NCBI GenBank assembly: GCA_963775335.1
Contig: CAVZIJ010000003.1
Location: forward strand, 1,922,001-1,986,000
Origin: CAVQCX01 sp963775335
Lineage (GTDB): Bacteria; Pseudomonadota; Gammaproteobacteria; Chromatiales; Chromatiaceae
Direction: 5' to 3'
Length of the DNA stretch: 64,000 nucleotides
Part shown: piece by piece, positions 1-7,894 of the stretch
How positions within the stretch are numbered: the first letter of the stretch is position 1
How the letters are laid out: every line of letters starts with the position of its first letter
Made by a program: the position numbers and the translations under genes
Notes under the pieces: generated by a model
The model's input: the letters and a program-made list of their open reading frames with translations, nothing else
What the model was told of the DNA's origin: nothing
The model's database searches: none

Positions 1-3
1 CTG

Positions 4-828
4 GTGTTTGCCGGCCCCGCCAGTGCCGGTCGGATCCTGGTGCTGGTGCACGGCTTCCTTGGGGACTCTGCTTCCTGGCAGCAGAGCGGAGTGCTTCCTG
101 TGTTGGAGCAGGCTGGCTGGAAATTCGCCGGCAACTGGCAGTCGGCCCAGTCCGGGGTGCGGCTGAAGCCGGCCGGGCCACCCGCCGGGAAATTCGCGAT
201 TTACACGGTCGACCTGCCTTCCACCGCCCCGCTGATGGAGCAGGCGCGCTTGCTCGGCGGGATGCTGGGTGCCATCGCGAAACTGCACCCAACGGACACT
301 ATCGACCTGATCGGGCATTCGGCCGGCGGCGTGGTGGCCCGGCTCGCGCTGGTGAACTACGGCGCGGGCACGGTCACCCGCCTGATTACCATCGCCGCGC
401 CAAATCTGGGTACCGAGCGCGCCGCGCAGGCACTGGATGCGACCGACGACAGCGGGCTGTTCGGCGGGATCAAGCGCTGGTTCGTAAAACGCAAGGTGGG
501 AGACGACATGTATCGTACCATCCAGTCTTCGCGCTGGGTCCTCTCGGACCTCGCCCCGCCGGTGCCCGGCAACCTGCTGTACTGGCTCAACAATCGTCAG
601 CACCCTGACATCGTTTACGTCGCAGTGGTCCGCGGCAGCGCGTTCGGGATCCCCGGTGACCAGGTAGTGCCGGCAGCCAGTCAGGACCTCCGCCGGGTGC
701 CCGCGCTGAGTGGCCGGGCCAGCATCCGGGTTGTGGCCGGCGATCACCAACTCAGCCGCCAGGACGGGCTGCTGCTGTCGGAGCTGGTGTCACGACCCGC
801 CAGCGCCACAGCGTCCGCGACACAGTGA
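4..828 (+). CDS. alpha/beta hydrolase (lipase/PGAP1-like), 5' end possibly outside window
   Basis: This is an alpha/beta-hydrolase fold esterase or lipase-like enzyme. The N-terminal stretch carries an oxyanion-type HGFLGD motif (His16), and the nucleophile elbow GHSAGG places the catalytic Ser at residue 106 when numbered from the GTG at base 4. A late GDH near residue 248 fits the catalytic His. The reading frame is open to base 1, so the true start and any signal peptide may lie upstream of the window. About 274 residues is normal for the family. The substrate cannot be read from sequence; a membrane-lipid or triglyceride esterase is one possibility. Confidence 0.8.
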   Translation: MFAGPASAGRILVLVHGFLGDSASWQQSGVLPVLEQAGWKFAGNWQSAQSGVRLKPAGPPAGKFAIYTVDLPSTAPLMEQARLLGGMLGAIAKLHPTDTIDLIGHSAGGVVARLALVNYGAGTVTRLITIAAPNLGTERAAQALDATDDSGLFGGIKRWFVKRKVGDDMYRTIQSSRWVLSDLAPPVPGNLLYWLNNRQHPDIVYVAVVRGSAFGIPGDQVVPAASQDLRRVPALSGRASIRVVAGDHQLSRQDGLLLSELVSRPASATASATQ

Positions 829-974
829 TGCGGCAGGCCGCTATCCTTCCACTATGTGCCCAAGCGAACAAACGTCCATTGGGAATATGTTCATGATTGA
901 ACCGTGAATCCTTTCCACTTCATGGACCTCAAGCAGATGCGAATACGCTGTTTTGCCAAGAAAGGAAATCAATT

Positions 975-1220
975 ATGAACAAACTATTCCTCGTCTTGAG
1001 TTTAATGGCGATCGGTTTGAGCGGTTGTATTGGTTCCCCTTACAGGAATCATAACGATGGCTATTATGGGGGCAACCATGATCATCAGGATCATCGCCAA
1101 GGTGGTGATCAGCAGCGAGATCGTGGTGGTGATCAGCAGCAAGATCGTGGTGGCCAGCAAGACGGTCACGGCGGTGATCAGGGTGACCATGATGGCTATC
1201 ACCATGACGGGTATCATTGA
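975..1220 (+). CDS. small His/Asp/Gly/Gln-rich lipoprotein
   Basis: An 81-residue protein starts at ATG 975 behind an AAAGGAAA Shine-Dalgarno. A longer frame from 897 exists, but the lipoprotein signal sits exactly at 975. Residues 1-18 form a lipoprotein signal ending in the lipobox LSGC. The mature part is almost entirely hydrophilic, with repeated D-x-G-G-D-Q-Q and H-D/H-H clusters. The composition suggests an envelope-anchored metal-binding or disordered protein; the function is not known. It stands alone between two noncoding stretches. Confidence 0.6.
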   Translation: MNKLFLVLSLMAIGLSGCIGSPYRNHNDGYYGGNHDHQDHRQGGDQQRDRGGDQQQDRGGQQDGHGGDQGDHDGYHHDGYH

Positions 1221-1385
1221 GCAGGCTGGTGAAACTGAATCTGCCAATGTCTACCCGTGACATGGTTTGAACGTCCGGCTGGTCAGACCCGGATACGGGA
1301 TGAATATCTCGGTGAGCGAGGGATAGGAATTCGCTTTCAGCCGCCGCAGGCGGAGAGAAAGAGATAGGGGAGTGTCGGAATCAAG

Positions 1386-1422
1386 TCCTGCAATCACGCA
1401 ATGCGTGATGCGGGACTCGACC
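1386..1422. repeat. degenerate REP-like hairpin, family A
   Basis: The arms around TGCAATCACGCA/TGCGTGAT match the perfect hairpins at 26292 and 27214, but the flanking GGGGTC/GACCCC ends are degraded here. Confidence 0.6.
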
Positions 1423-1519
1423 ATCCCCGTGGCTGCTTCACGCCCTACCCCTGTACGCTGATAAGGCGAGACGGCGGGCGATCTACCCAATACTCGGCAA
1501 GTTGCCAGGGGAGAATGCC

Positions 1520-1651
1520 ATGACGAAAGAACGCCAAGCCCGCCGGGAAGCCAAGAAGCAACCCGCCATGACCCTCAAAGAGAAGAGGAGTGCCAAAAGA
1601 TCGAAGGAGGGCGCCAAGAGCAGCTTTTTGGCAAGTGGCAAACCGGCCTGA
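1520..1651 (+). CDS. small basic protein (43 aa)
   Basis: ATG 1520 is preceded by AGGGGAG with a spacing of about 6 nt. The 43-residue product begins MTKERQARREAKKQPAMT and is dominated by Lys/Arg/Glu/Ala. It resembles a group of tiny uncharacterised proteobacterial proteins with a K-E-x-x-x-x-x-E-A-K-K start and an internal T-x-K-E-K-x-x-A-K motif. That recognition is from memory and unproven. It would be a helical, highly charged cytoplasmic peptide. Confidence 0.5.
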   Translation: MTKERQARREAKKQPAMTLKEKRSAKRSKEGAKSSFLASGKPA

Positions 1652-1756
1652 TCGCGACCGACCTGCAAGCGCAGACCGGTCTTGAAGGTCCCCGGTCGCA
1701 GGGCGGTACCCCTGCCGAACCGGGCACATGCTAAGTAACTACACCGAGGAAACGAC

Positions 1757-2221
1757 ATGAACAATCGAAAAAGCCTGCGACGCACACTGGCCCTGATTCT
1801 GGGCGGCGCTATAACCTGCGCTGCCGGGGCCAGCTTCGCAATGGATATGGGCAATATGATGAACCCGTCCAAATGGATGGGCGGCAACAACGGGATGAAC
1901 CCGTCCAATTGGATGGGCGGCAACAACGACCGTGATTACGGCGGACGCGGTGGTTATGGTGGTCCCGGCTACGGCTATGGCGGCCCTGGCGGATATGGCG
2001 GATACGGCGCTCCCGGCGGTTATGGCGGATATGGCGCTCCCGGCGGTTATGGCGGATACGGCGCTCCCGCCTATGGCGCTCCGGGTGGCTACGGCGCTCC
2101 CGGCTATGGCGCTCCGGGTGGGTATGGTGGCGCCGCCGGTCCTGGCTACAACATTCCTAGCGGGTACAGTGGCACGGCTCCCGCCTATGGCGCTCCGGGT
2201 GGCTACGGCGGCGGCAGATAA
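1757..2221 (+). CDS. secreted Gly/Tyr-rich repeat protein, sulfur-globule-protein-like
   Basis: This 154-residue protein has a GAGGAAA ribosome site and a Sec signal peptide (residues 1-28, ending ASFA). After a doubled MNPSxWMGGN motif (residues 34-52), the rest is tandem GYGG/GAPGGYGGY units. Such Gly/Tyr-rich, regularly repeated, exported small proteins are the hallmark of sulfur-globule envelope proteins (SgpA/B/C) in purple sulfur bacteria, and that is the best guess given the sulfur genes elsewhere in the window. A generic structural or cell-surface glycine-rich protein is the alternative. Nucleotide repeats of about 27 bp suggest unit number may vary. Confidence 0.55.
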   Translation: MNNRKSLRRTLALILGGAITCAAGASFAMDMGNMMNPSKWMGGNNGMNPSNWMGGNNDRDYGGRGGYGGPGYGYGGPGGYGGYGAPGGYGGYGAPGGYGGYGAPAYGAPGGYGAPGYGAPGGYGGAAGPGYNIPSGYSGTAPAYGAPGGYGGGR

Positions 2222-2407
2222 AGAGCCACTCCGCTCTCCCAAGCTGACTTCTCTTCGCGCACCCCGGCTGCCACGCAACACCGCCGCGTAACCCTTGGCT
2301 GCTTGCTTGGGTGACCGGGTATTTCTCTCCGTGTCAGGGCCGGCTACGTCTCAGTCGCCGGCCCCGGACTCCCCAGCCCACTTGCCGCCCCGCCTCGCAC
2401 CTAGCTG

Positions 2408-2575
2408 TCAGGGGTGCGGCACGACCGCTAACAGGCCGTCAATCAACCGATCCACGTCGTCCATAGACTGGAAAAGGTGGGTGGAGATCCGAAGCGGCAA
2501 GAAGAAGGTTCCGGGTACGGCATTCTGGCTCGAATCGCCGCGCAGGGAATAAAACACCGAGTTGTTGCGAGCCCA
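2408..2575 (-). pseudogene. C-terminal remnant of a class V aminotransferase
   Basis: Read leftward, this frame gives VFYSLRGDSSQNAV, then PLRISTHLFQSMDDVDRLID, and stops at 2408. That is the typical C-terminal pattern of PLP-dependent class V aminotransferases (cysteine-desulfurase and epimerase superfamily). A stop lies just upstream in frame and no start or PLP-lysine region is present, so only the last roughly 55 residues survive. The rest of 2222-2744 shows no other convincing gene. Confidence 0.55.
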
Positions 2576-2744
2576 CGATGTCGTAAGCGGACCTCAATGT
2601 CGACACGGCGACGCCCAATGCGGTCGCCGGTCACCATCAGAATCAGAATGCTCAGCAGCAAGGTTCCGTAGCCCCTGAGCTTTTCCTCGAACGTCGGTTC
2701 GGTTTGCCGGCGCCGCTGGCCCCGAGTGGCCCCCGGGGTGACGA

Positions 2745-3023
2745 TTACCGTCGTGGCTCTGGCGGAGTGGGCGGGGTGACGATGACCGTCGTGGCGGTGC
2801 CGGAGGTGCCGGGTTCGCCCTGACTGCCTTCATTGCCTCGGTTTCCCTGCATCCCCTCGTTACCCATCGTTCCCTGCTCGCCCTGCGCGCCGGGGGCACC
2901 TTGCGGACCCGCGGGGCCGGGCACTCCAGCAGGTGCCGCAGGCACATTGACCGTGGTGGGTTTATCACAGGCACTCAAACACAGCGCGGCAAGCAGTCCG
3001 GAAATCAATATTCGGTGGTTCAT
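2745..3023 (-). CDS. collagen-like lipoprotein
   Basis: This is a 92-residue lipoprotein. ATG at 3023 (antisense) follows an AAAGGA site. A longer frame upstream lacks protein-like character. The signal ends in the lipobox LSAC (Cys19), followed by a short linker and about 12 G-x-y collagen-like triplets, then a Thr/Pro-rich tail. Short collagen-like lipoproteins of this kind (with GPAGPQGAPG blocks) are found in many Proteobacteria; their role is unknown, probably surface or periplasmic scaffolding. Confidence 0.7.
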   Translation of the reverse strand: MNHRILISGLLAALCLSACDKPTTVNVPAAPAGVPGPAGPQGAPGAQGEQGTMGNEGMQGNRGNEGSQGEPGTSGTATTVIVTPPTPPEPRR

Positions 3024-3672
3024 GGCAAATCCTTTGAAAGTAGAAATGGGTGGTTCGAAACAGCCTCGGCGCTGACGCAGTACTGGTAAACGCCAGGGCC
3101 GCGACTTTGCCGTCAACCCGATGGACAGGCTACCCACACCCGTTACCGCAGTCTGTGCGATGCCGCGCTTATGTCCGCCGAAGGAGAACCGTGCCATCGC
3201 CAGGTTCCGGTGGATGTGCCTGATGTCTGCTGGCGTACGGAACAGGCTGGATTTTCGCAATAACCTCATTCGTGGCGAGCGTCGGATGACGAGCATGGCG
3301 CTCCCGATCATCGTCAACGGAAGAATGGGGTCTACCATCGAATCAAAGGGGCCAACAGGAGCCACGCTCGATTATTTCTGCTAGAGTTCATTCATGCCCC
3401 ATCGCCCACGCGCTTATCTTGACATCTTGATGGTGTGGCGCTGCACAGCGTCCACCGGGGGCACAATCGTGGGCCCTGCTTCTTCGGCGAGGTTGAGGCT
3501 GTGACCGGTCAGCGCCGGGAGCAGAAGCGACGGGGCCGGCCGAAAAGGCACGAAATCGAGACGCCTCCCCACGACGCGGGGAGGATAGATCTGCCGATGT
3601 GAAATATTCGAGTTGGGCGCCTTTCGGTTACAATGCAAATTCCTCTTCATCAAGTTATGTGTGGAGGCTCAC
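3024..3672. other. intergenic stretch, no convincing gene
   Basis: Frames here lack family signatures. A leftward frame ending at 3414 (tail IVPPVDAVQRHTIKMSR) could be a gene end, but it was not recognised. No strong terminator or repeat was found. Confidence 0.4.
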
Positions 3673-4038
3673 ATGCTCGACTATTCGATAATGAAACCGG
3701 AAGGTATCCTGGTTCTCAAGCCAGACGCACCGCTAAGCAAACAGGACTTCGACGGGCTCAGCGCTGTTGTCGACTTGTATCTTTCCGACCACGCCAAGCT
3801 CCATGGCGTGTTGATTCTTACGAGAGGATTTCCCGGCTGGGAAAATTTCGGCGGATTTACTGCGCACTTGCACTTTGTCCGCGAACACCATAAGAAGGTT
3901 GAACGCGTGGCAATCGTGACGGACAGTCAGATCGCCGGTCTTGCGGAATCGCTTGGCAAGCATTTTACATCGGCCGAGATAAGGCATTATCCATTTTCCG
4001 ACGACGTGAAGGCCCTGAAATGGCTGGAGACCGCGTGA
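3673..4038 (+). CDS. SpoIIAA-like (STAS/DUF3478) protein, copy 1
   Basis: A 121-residue SpoIIAA-like protein starts at ATG 3673 behind a GGAGG site. Diagnostic features are the start L-x-x-E-G-I-L-x-L-K-P-x-A-P-L, the central ILTRGFPGWENFGGF block, FVREHHKKVERVAIVTD, and the C-terminal A-L-x-W-L. The family has a STAS-like alpha/beta fold and no established reaction; lipid binding or membrane association has been suggested for it. It lies 49 nt upstream of a paralogue in the same orientation, so the pair is probably cotranscribed. Confidence 0.75.
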   Translation: MLDYSIMKPEGILVLKPDAPLSKQDFDGLSAVVDLYLSDHAKLHGVLILTRGFPGWENFGGFTAHLHFVREHHKKVERVAIVTDSQIAGLAESLGKHFTSAEIRHYPFSDDVKALKWLETA

Positions 4039-4087
4039 GGCATTTAAGGGGTCACCAGGAATAAGTTTATCTTTCGAGGCTACGATC

Positions 4088-4453
4088 ATGATTGAGCTCC
4101 TACCAGATCTCCCTGACCACGTCGTTGGCATCGTCGCCTCAGGCCAGGTGACGGCGAGCGACTATGAAATAGTCCTCGTACCCGCCATCGAGGCCAAACT
4201 GGCTGGACATGGGAAGCTTCGTATCCTTTACCAATTGGGGCCTGCATTCACGGGATTTACCGCCGGAGCAATGTGGGACGACCTGAAATTGGGCGTCGCC
4301 CATTTGAAAGCATGGGAAAAGGTTGCCGTCGTCACGGATGTCGACTGGATTGCCAACGCTACGCGCCTCTTTGGGTTTGCGATGCCTTGCCCGGTAAAGG
4401 TCTTCTCCAACGAAAAAATTGCCGAAGCGGCACTATGGGTAGACGAGGCATGA
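4088..4453 (+). CDS. SpoIIAA-like (STAS/DUF3478) protein, copy 2
   Basis: A second 121-residue SpoIIAA-like protein with the same fold pattern: ASGQVTASDYEIVLVPAIEA at the N-terminal end, then AMWDDLKLGVAHLKAWEKVA, and VTDVDWI before the C-terminal F-S-N-E-K...A-x-x-W. It is clearly paralogous to the preceding gene but diverged, which points to an old duplication or to a heteromeric pair. No ligand can be inferred from sequence. Confidence 0.75.
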   Translation: MIELLPDLPDHVVGIVASGQVTASDYEIVLVPAIEAKLAGHGKLRILYQLGPAFTGFTAGAMWDDLKLGVAHLKAWEKVAVVTDVDWIANATRLFGFAMPCPVKVFSNEKIAEAALWVDEA

Positions 4454-4544
4454 CCCCGCTCGTTTCTCTGACCACCTCTATTTCTTATCGAAGATAACCA
4501 CGGCGTCGCCGTAAAGGGTCAGGGCGGTGGTTGAATTCCTCCGT

Positions 4545-4766
4545 TCAAGGTCGGGAGAGAAGCCCGGTGGATCGCAACGGGGGTGTGACCGTTGAGAGCA
4601 CTGTGCTGTGCGGACGTTCATGGTTGTAGAAATGGAAGTACCGCGTCAACCCCGGTTGAGAGCTCCGGGACGCCATGGTAGTCACGCAGGTGGATGTCCT
4701 CGTACTTGACGGTTCGCCGAAAGCGTTCGATGAAGACGCTTGCAGGGCGCGACCCCGTCCGTCCAT
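4545..4766 (-). pseudogene. IS3-family transposase (OrfB) C-terminal remnant
   Basis: Read leftward, the piece starts MDGRGRAL, shifts frame to SVFIERFRRTVKYEDIHLRD, then returns to LTRYFHFYNHERPHS. These are the rve integrase-core segment after the DDE glutamate and the conserved FYNxxRPH of IS3-group OrfB. At least two frameshifts and missing 5' and 3' parts make it dead. Confidence 0.8.
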
Positions 4767-4946
4767 GCTGATGAGCGTCTCCTGAGCTTATGAGAAATGC
4801 CTAGGGCCATTGCCGGCAGGGGTCGGCGCGAAGATCGTCGCATCCCGCGCACGATGGGTATTCTTTCTGAAGTTATATAGTTGGCGTGGTCCGACCCCCA
4901 CCCGAGACTTCGACCCGGCAGTGCCCCGTACCGCGTGAGATCCCCC

Positions 4947-5804
4947 ATGCATTCCACCACCGAATCCCTGCGCACCCGCCTTGCAGACGACGCCATACAG
5001 GTGATGCCCTGCTGTTTCGACGCCCTGTCAGCCCGGCTGGTCGAGCAGGCGGGTTTCGCGCTGACGTTCATGAGCGGCTTCGCCACCTCGGCGGCTCGGG
5101 TCGGTCTGCCGGACACCGGTCTGATCTCCTACGGCGAGATGGTCGATCAGGCCCGCACCATCTGCGGGGCCGTGCGCATCCCGGTGATGGCCGACGGCGA
5201 TACCGGCTATGGCAACGCCGTGAACGTCAAGCGCACCGTACGCGGCTATGCCCAGGCCGGGTGTGCTGCGGTGATGATCGAGGACCAGGTCTGGCCCAAG
5301 CGTTGCGGCCATACCCGGGGCAAGCAGGTAGTGGATACCCGAGAGGCGCTCGCCCGCATACGCGCCGCCGTCGACGCCCGGGACGAAGGAGCGGACATCC
5401 TGATCCTGGCCCGCACCGATGCGCGCGCCACCCATGGGCTGGACGAGGCCCTGCGCCGAACAGAGGCTTTCCGAGAGGCCGGCGCCGACATTCTGTTCGT
5501 GGAGGCGCCGAGGAGCGAGCAGGAGATGCGCCGCATCTGTGCGGAGGTGGGCGGCATCCAGATGGCCAACATGCTGGAGGGCGGCGAGACGCCCTTCCTC
5601 GCCCCCAAGGACCTGCAGGCGATTGGCTATCGCATTGCCGCGTACCCGCTCACCCTTCTCTCCTCCGCGGTGAAGGCGATGCGCGGCGCACTTGCCGACA
5701 TGCGCTCCGGTCGCCACCCAAACGAGCGGCTCGTGGCCTTTTCCGAGCTGAGAGAGATCCTCGGGTTCGAGGACTATTACAGGGAGGAAGATCGGTACGT
5801 TTAA
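4947..5804 (+). CDS. isocitrate lyase/PEP mutase superfamily enzyme
   Basis: A 285-residue (beta/alpha)8 enzyme of the PEP mutase/isocitrate lyase superfamily. ATG 4947 starts the conserved part; an upstream extension to 4881 looks noncoding. Visible family features are the early FDALSARLVEQAGF segment, the metal-binding DGDTGYGN, IEDQVWPKRCGH with the KRCGH signature cysteine, and LARTDA. The length and motifs resemble oxaloacetate decarboxylase, 2-methylisocitrate lyase or dimethylmalate lyase rather than isocitrate lyase itself. No prp genes lie nearby, so substrate assignment is open. It is flanked by an IS3 remnant and by repeat-rich DNA. Confidence 0.85.
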   Translation: MHSTTESLRTRLADDAIQVMPCCFDALSARLVEQAGFALTFMSGFATSAARVGLPDTGLISYGEMVDQARTICGAVRIPVMADGDTGYGNAVNVKRTVRGYAQAGCAAVMIEDQVWPKRCGHTRGKQVVDTREALARIRAAVDARDEGADILILARTDARATHGLDEALRRTEAFREAGADILFVEAPRSEQEMRRICAEVGGIQMANMLEGGETPFLAPKDLQAIGYRIAAYPLTLLSSAVKAMRGALADMRSGRHPNERLVAFSELREILGFEDYYREEDRYV

Positions 5805-6291
5805 AGGCAGCCCTTATGTCGCCCCCAACCCCATCGGCGCCTGCCTGGCCGAGACCCGGGAAACGTCCGATGACACGTCGATCCAGGGACGGATGGACAT
5901 ACTGCAAGCCGCAGAGGATCGTAGCTACCAAGTTGTACGGACGTGTCTGTAGGCGATGATCCTGGCGTCGGCCGTGACCAGTGGTGCAGCGTTCCTATCG
6001 GGACACCCACCGTTAGACACCCTCACGCCTAAAAGGCAAACAACAAGACCCCGCTCTTCCGCGGGACACCGGGCTATGGCCGGCTCGCCGATTCCCGCGG
6101 CAACGTCAGCCGCGCAGCCCGGCCGGGCTCAAGCCCTAGAGCGGCCCAATAGATTCGATGGTAGACCCCAACGTCCGCAAACTTCTGAATGCTACAATGC
6201 GAGCCCTGACCCCTCTCCCTGCTCCTGACCCCTCTCCCTGCTCTTTACTTCAAGACCCCGGAGCCCACGTCCCAAAAAGACGTCGGATACC
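5805..6291. other. repeat-bearing intergenic region
   Basis: The region contains one family-C repeat motif, GGGACACCCACC (5999-6010), an AAGACCCCG motif near 6045, and a tandem CTGACCCCTCTCCCTGCT doublet at about 6205-6243. A short open frame directly after the upstream gene (ending at 5952) has coding-like character but was not identified. Confidence 0.5.
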
Positions 6292-6717
6292 TCACTCGGC
6301 CCGAGGCGGCGCGACACGGAAAGGATTTCGGACAACCAGTTGGTCTCCGAGCTCTTGAGCGTCCTGCAAATCCTCCGAAAGCAGCGTCGTGCAACCGGCA
6401 AGAAGTGCCGCCGCGACGATCATCGAATCGTAGATCGCAAAACCGTAACGTTCAGCTATGCCCAGTCCGCAGTCATGGGTCTCCACGGTAAGCCGCTCCG
6501 TCCTGCATACCGCGCGCACAGTGTCCAATATTTCGCGGATCTCGGACCAGGCCATACCGAACTTGCGGGAGGCAACGGAAGCAAATTCGTTCAGAACCTG
6601 CACGCTGATCACCCCGCCGTCCGCGATCAGCTCCTCGGCTCGGTTAGCTTTGTCCGCGTCACCGGAAAGCAGATACAGGAACACATTGGTGTCGAGAAAG
6701 ACCTCAGCCCCGCTCAT
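6292..6717 (-). CDS. PIN-domain toxin (VapC family), TA pair 1
   Basis: A 141-residue PIN-domain ribonuclease. The expected acidic residues are present: Asp9 in FLDTN, Glu44 in VLNEF and Asp97 in YDSM. The ATG overlaps the 3' end of the upstream antitoxin gene by 14 nt, the usual coupled arrangement. VapC toxins cleave tRNA or rRNA when released from their antitoxin. The gene looks intact, and its end lies next to repeat-rich DNA. Confidence 0.9.
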   Translation of the reverse strand: MSGAEVFLDTNVFLYLLSGDADKANRAEELIADGGVISVQVLNEFASVASRKFGMAWSEIREILDTVRAVCRTERLTVETHDCGLGIAERYGFAIYDSMIVAAALLAGCTTLLSEDLQDAQELGDQLVVRNPFRVAPPRAE

Positions 6718-6937
6718 GGGTCTCCAACCGTTCGAAATGGAATCCCTTCGGCATCCGCCCCCGAAACTTTCTCAAGCGCGCCAGCAGCTCTCTATTACCA
6801 GGGCTCTTGCTAACCTCGAAAGCCCGAGCGCCTGCAACCTGTATATCGATGTCATCTCCCTCCTTCAGGCCCAGCGCTTCCACGACGCCGGCGGGAAGAC
6901 GGACCGCCAGACTGTTGCCCCACTTTGCTACTTGCAT
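6704..6937 (-). CDS. AbrB/MazE-type antitoxin, TA pair 1
   Basis: A 77-residue antitoxin with the SpoVT/AbrB swapped-hairpin start QVAKWGNSLAVRLPAGVVEA, the DNA-binding domain, followed by L-x-L-K-E-G-D-D-I-D-I and a C-terminal toxin-binding tail. It is translated first and overlaps the PIN toxin. A perfect inverted repeat 22 nt upstream of the start is a likely autoregulatory site. Confidence 0.88.
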   Translation of the reverse strand: MQVAKWGNSLAVRLPAGVVEALGLKEGDDIDIQVAGARAFEVSKSPGNRELLARLRKFRGRMPKGFHFERLETHERG

Positions 6938-6958
6938 CCAGACCTCCGAAGCGACAAT

Positions 6959-6984
6959 GGATATACGTTTAGCATAGTATATCC
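6959..6984. promoter_or_regulatory. operator-like inverted repeat upstream of TA pair 1
   Basis: GGATATAC and GTATATCC form a perfect 8-bp inverted repeat with a 10-nt spacer, 22 nt before the antitoxin start. AT-rich palindromes at this position are typical binding sites for the AbrB-type antitoxin complex. Confidence 0.55.
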
Positions 6985-7093
6985 TTGAATGCTCTTCTGT
7001 CTACCAGCTACCCAACGCGATCCTTCCGGCTCGGCACTCATCTCTTTGCGACCCCCATCGTTCGCTCGGGAAGCACACCGGGGTCTAGGACGG

Positions 7094-7143
7094 CGGGGTC
7101 AGGTCTCGATACGTAGCATGCAATAATACGAGCCCTGATCCCG
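7094..7143. repeat. REP-like element, family A variant
   Basis: GGGGTCAGGTCTC...GAGCCCTGATCCC forms an imperfect hairpin whose ends match the other GGGGTCAGGTC/GACCTGACCCC repeats. It abuts a transposase C-terminal fragment. Confidence 0.55.
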
Positions 7144-7149
7144 TCGCCC

Positions 7150-7387
7150 CGTGGGAGCCGACGGCCCCTCCCGTCAGACCGCATATTACGAGCTTTTCCG
7201 CTACCAGCTGGAGCCCGGCCTGGGCGACCAGATCCGCAGCGCGACTAACGGGAACTATGCTCTGGGCAGCCCTCGGTTTCAGCAGCAGGTCGAAGCGGCG
7301 CTGGGAAGGCGAGCTACGCGTGCCCAGCCCGGCCGACTCAAGAAGAAAGCTCCCGCAGAGGCGGCTGGTCTAAGTTACCGCCCTTGA
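7150..7387 (+). pseudogene. C-terminal fragment of a REP-associated tyrosine transposase (RAYT)
   Basis: The frame encodes SRQTAYYELFRYQLEPGL, then IRSATNGNYALGSPRFQQQ and ALGRRATR. This is the standard C-terminal end of RAYT/TnpA_REP proteins (A-Y-x-x-L-F...I-R-x-A-T-N-x-x-x-x-L-G...R-F...L-G-R-R). The N-terminal catalytic half with the HUH motif is missing; its place is taken by the hairpin at 7094. Confidence 0.75.
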
Positions 7388-7399
7388 CCACCGAAAATC

Positions 7400-7539
7400 G
7401 TGGTCTCCCCTTAGGTTTATGCTACGCATCTTCGGGCCTGTTCCCAGTCCATCAGCAAGGCTCGATACCGGGCCCGTGGCTAGCCGTTACCCGAGTGAGA
7501 CTCCCACCCACTGAAATACGCGGCAGTGCCCAGCTGCAC
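7400..7539 (-). other. group II intron 5'-region remnant
   Basis: Read leftward from 7539 the sequence begins GTGCAGC, continues with a stem-loop-rich segment including GGGTAACGGCTAGCCAC, then TATCGAGCC. This matches the 5' end (GUGYG) and early domain I of bacterial group II introns, and resembles the copy at 13448. Only about 140 nt remain, with no reverse transcriptase. Confidence 0.55.
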
Positions 7540-7618
7540 TAACTCCGCTCCTTCTCTCTGGCCCCGTCCTTCTCTGGAGCCGTTACGACGGACGTGCTTT
7601 TAGGTTGCTGCCTCCTGC

Positions 7619-7638
7619 GCTAGCATTGTGCTAGCATT
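7619..7638. promoter_or_regulatory. direct-repeat operator candidate upstream of TA pair 2
   Basis: GCTAGCATT occurs twice with 2 nt between copies, each containing the palindrome GCTAGC, about 32 nt before the antitoxin start. Ribbon-helix-helix antitoxins bind such repeats. Confidence 0.5.
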
Positions 7639-7669
7639 TGGTAACAAGTCAATTCACCGGAGCCAGGTT

Positions 7670-7894
7670 ATGGCCACTTTAACCATCCGACATCTCCCGG
7701 ACGATCTGATCGAGCGGGTCAAAGTGAGTGCGGCCCACCACGGTTGCTCCATGGAGCAGGAGCTACGCGATTTGCTGCAGAGTCGTTATGCCCGGCGTAG
7801 TGAAATAATTTCTCGGATCCGGACCCGCTGGAAAGACCTCCCCGCAACAGAAGCACAGGAGCTGGCTACATGGCGCGAGGAGGGACGGCATTGA
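7670..7894 (+). CDS. FitA/VapB-like ribbon-helix-helix antitoxin, TA pair 2
   Basis: A 74-residue antitoxin starting MATLTIRHLPDDLIERVKVS, the beta-strand and first helix of a FitA-type ribbon-helix-helix domain, continuing with HGCSMEQELRDLL. The ATG at 7670 was chosen because the RHH domain begins there; a longer frame from 7628 adds unrelated residues. Its stop overlaps the likely TTG start of the PIN toxin by 4 nt. Confidence 0.88.
   Translation: MATLTIRHLPDDLIERVKVSAAHHGCSMEQELRDLLQSRYARRSEIISRIRTRWKDLPATEAQELATWREEGRH

Noticed and set aside
1932..2291. Alternative frame through the GYG-repeat gene (Met/Ala-rich)
   Set aside because: No signal or ribosome site; the GYG frame has a signal peptide and a ribosome site.
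4886..5959. A frame of 357 codons overlapping the PEP-mutase-family gene
   Set aside because: Its Arg/Pro/His-rich composition is typical of an out-of-frame read in GC-rich DNA.
7400..7539. tRNA-like cloverleaf
   Set aside because: No acceptor/anticodon arrangement; the similarity to 13290-13448 and the GTGCG-like start fit a group II intron instead.
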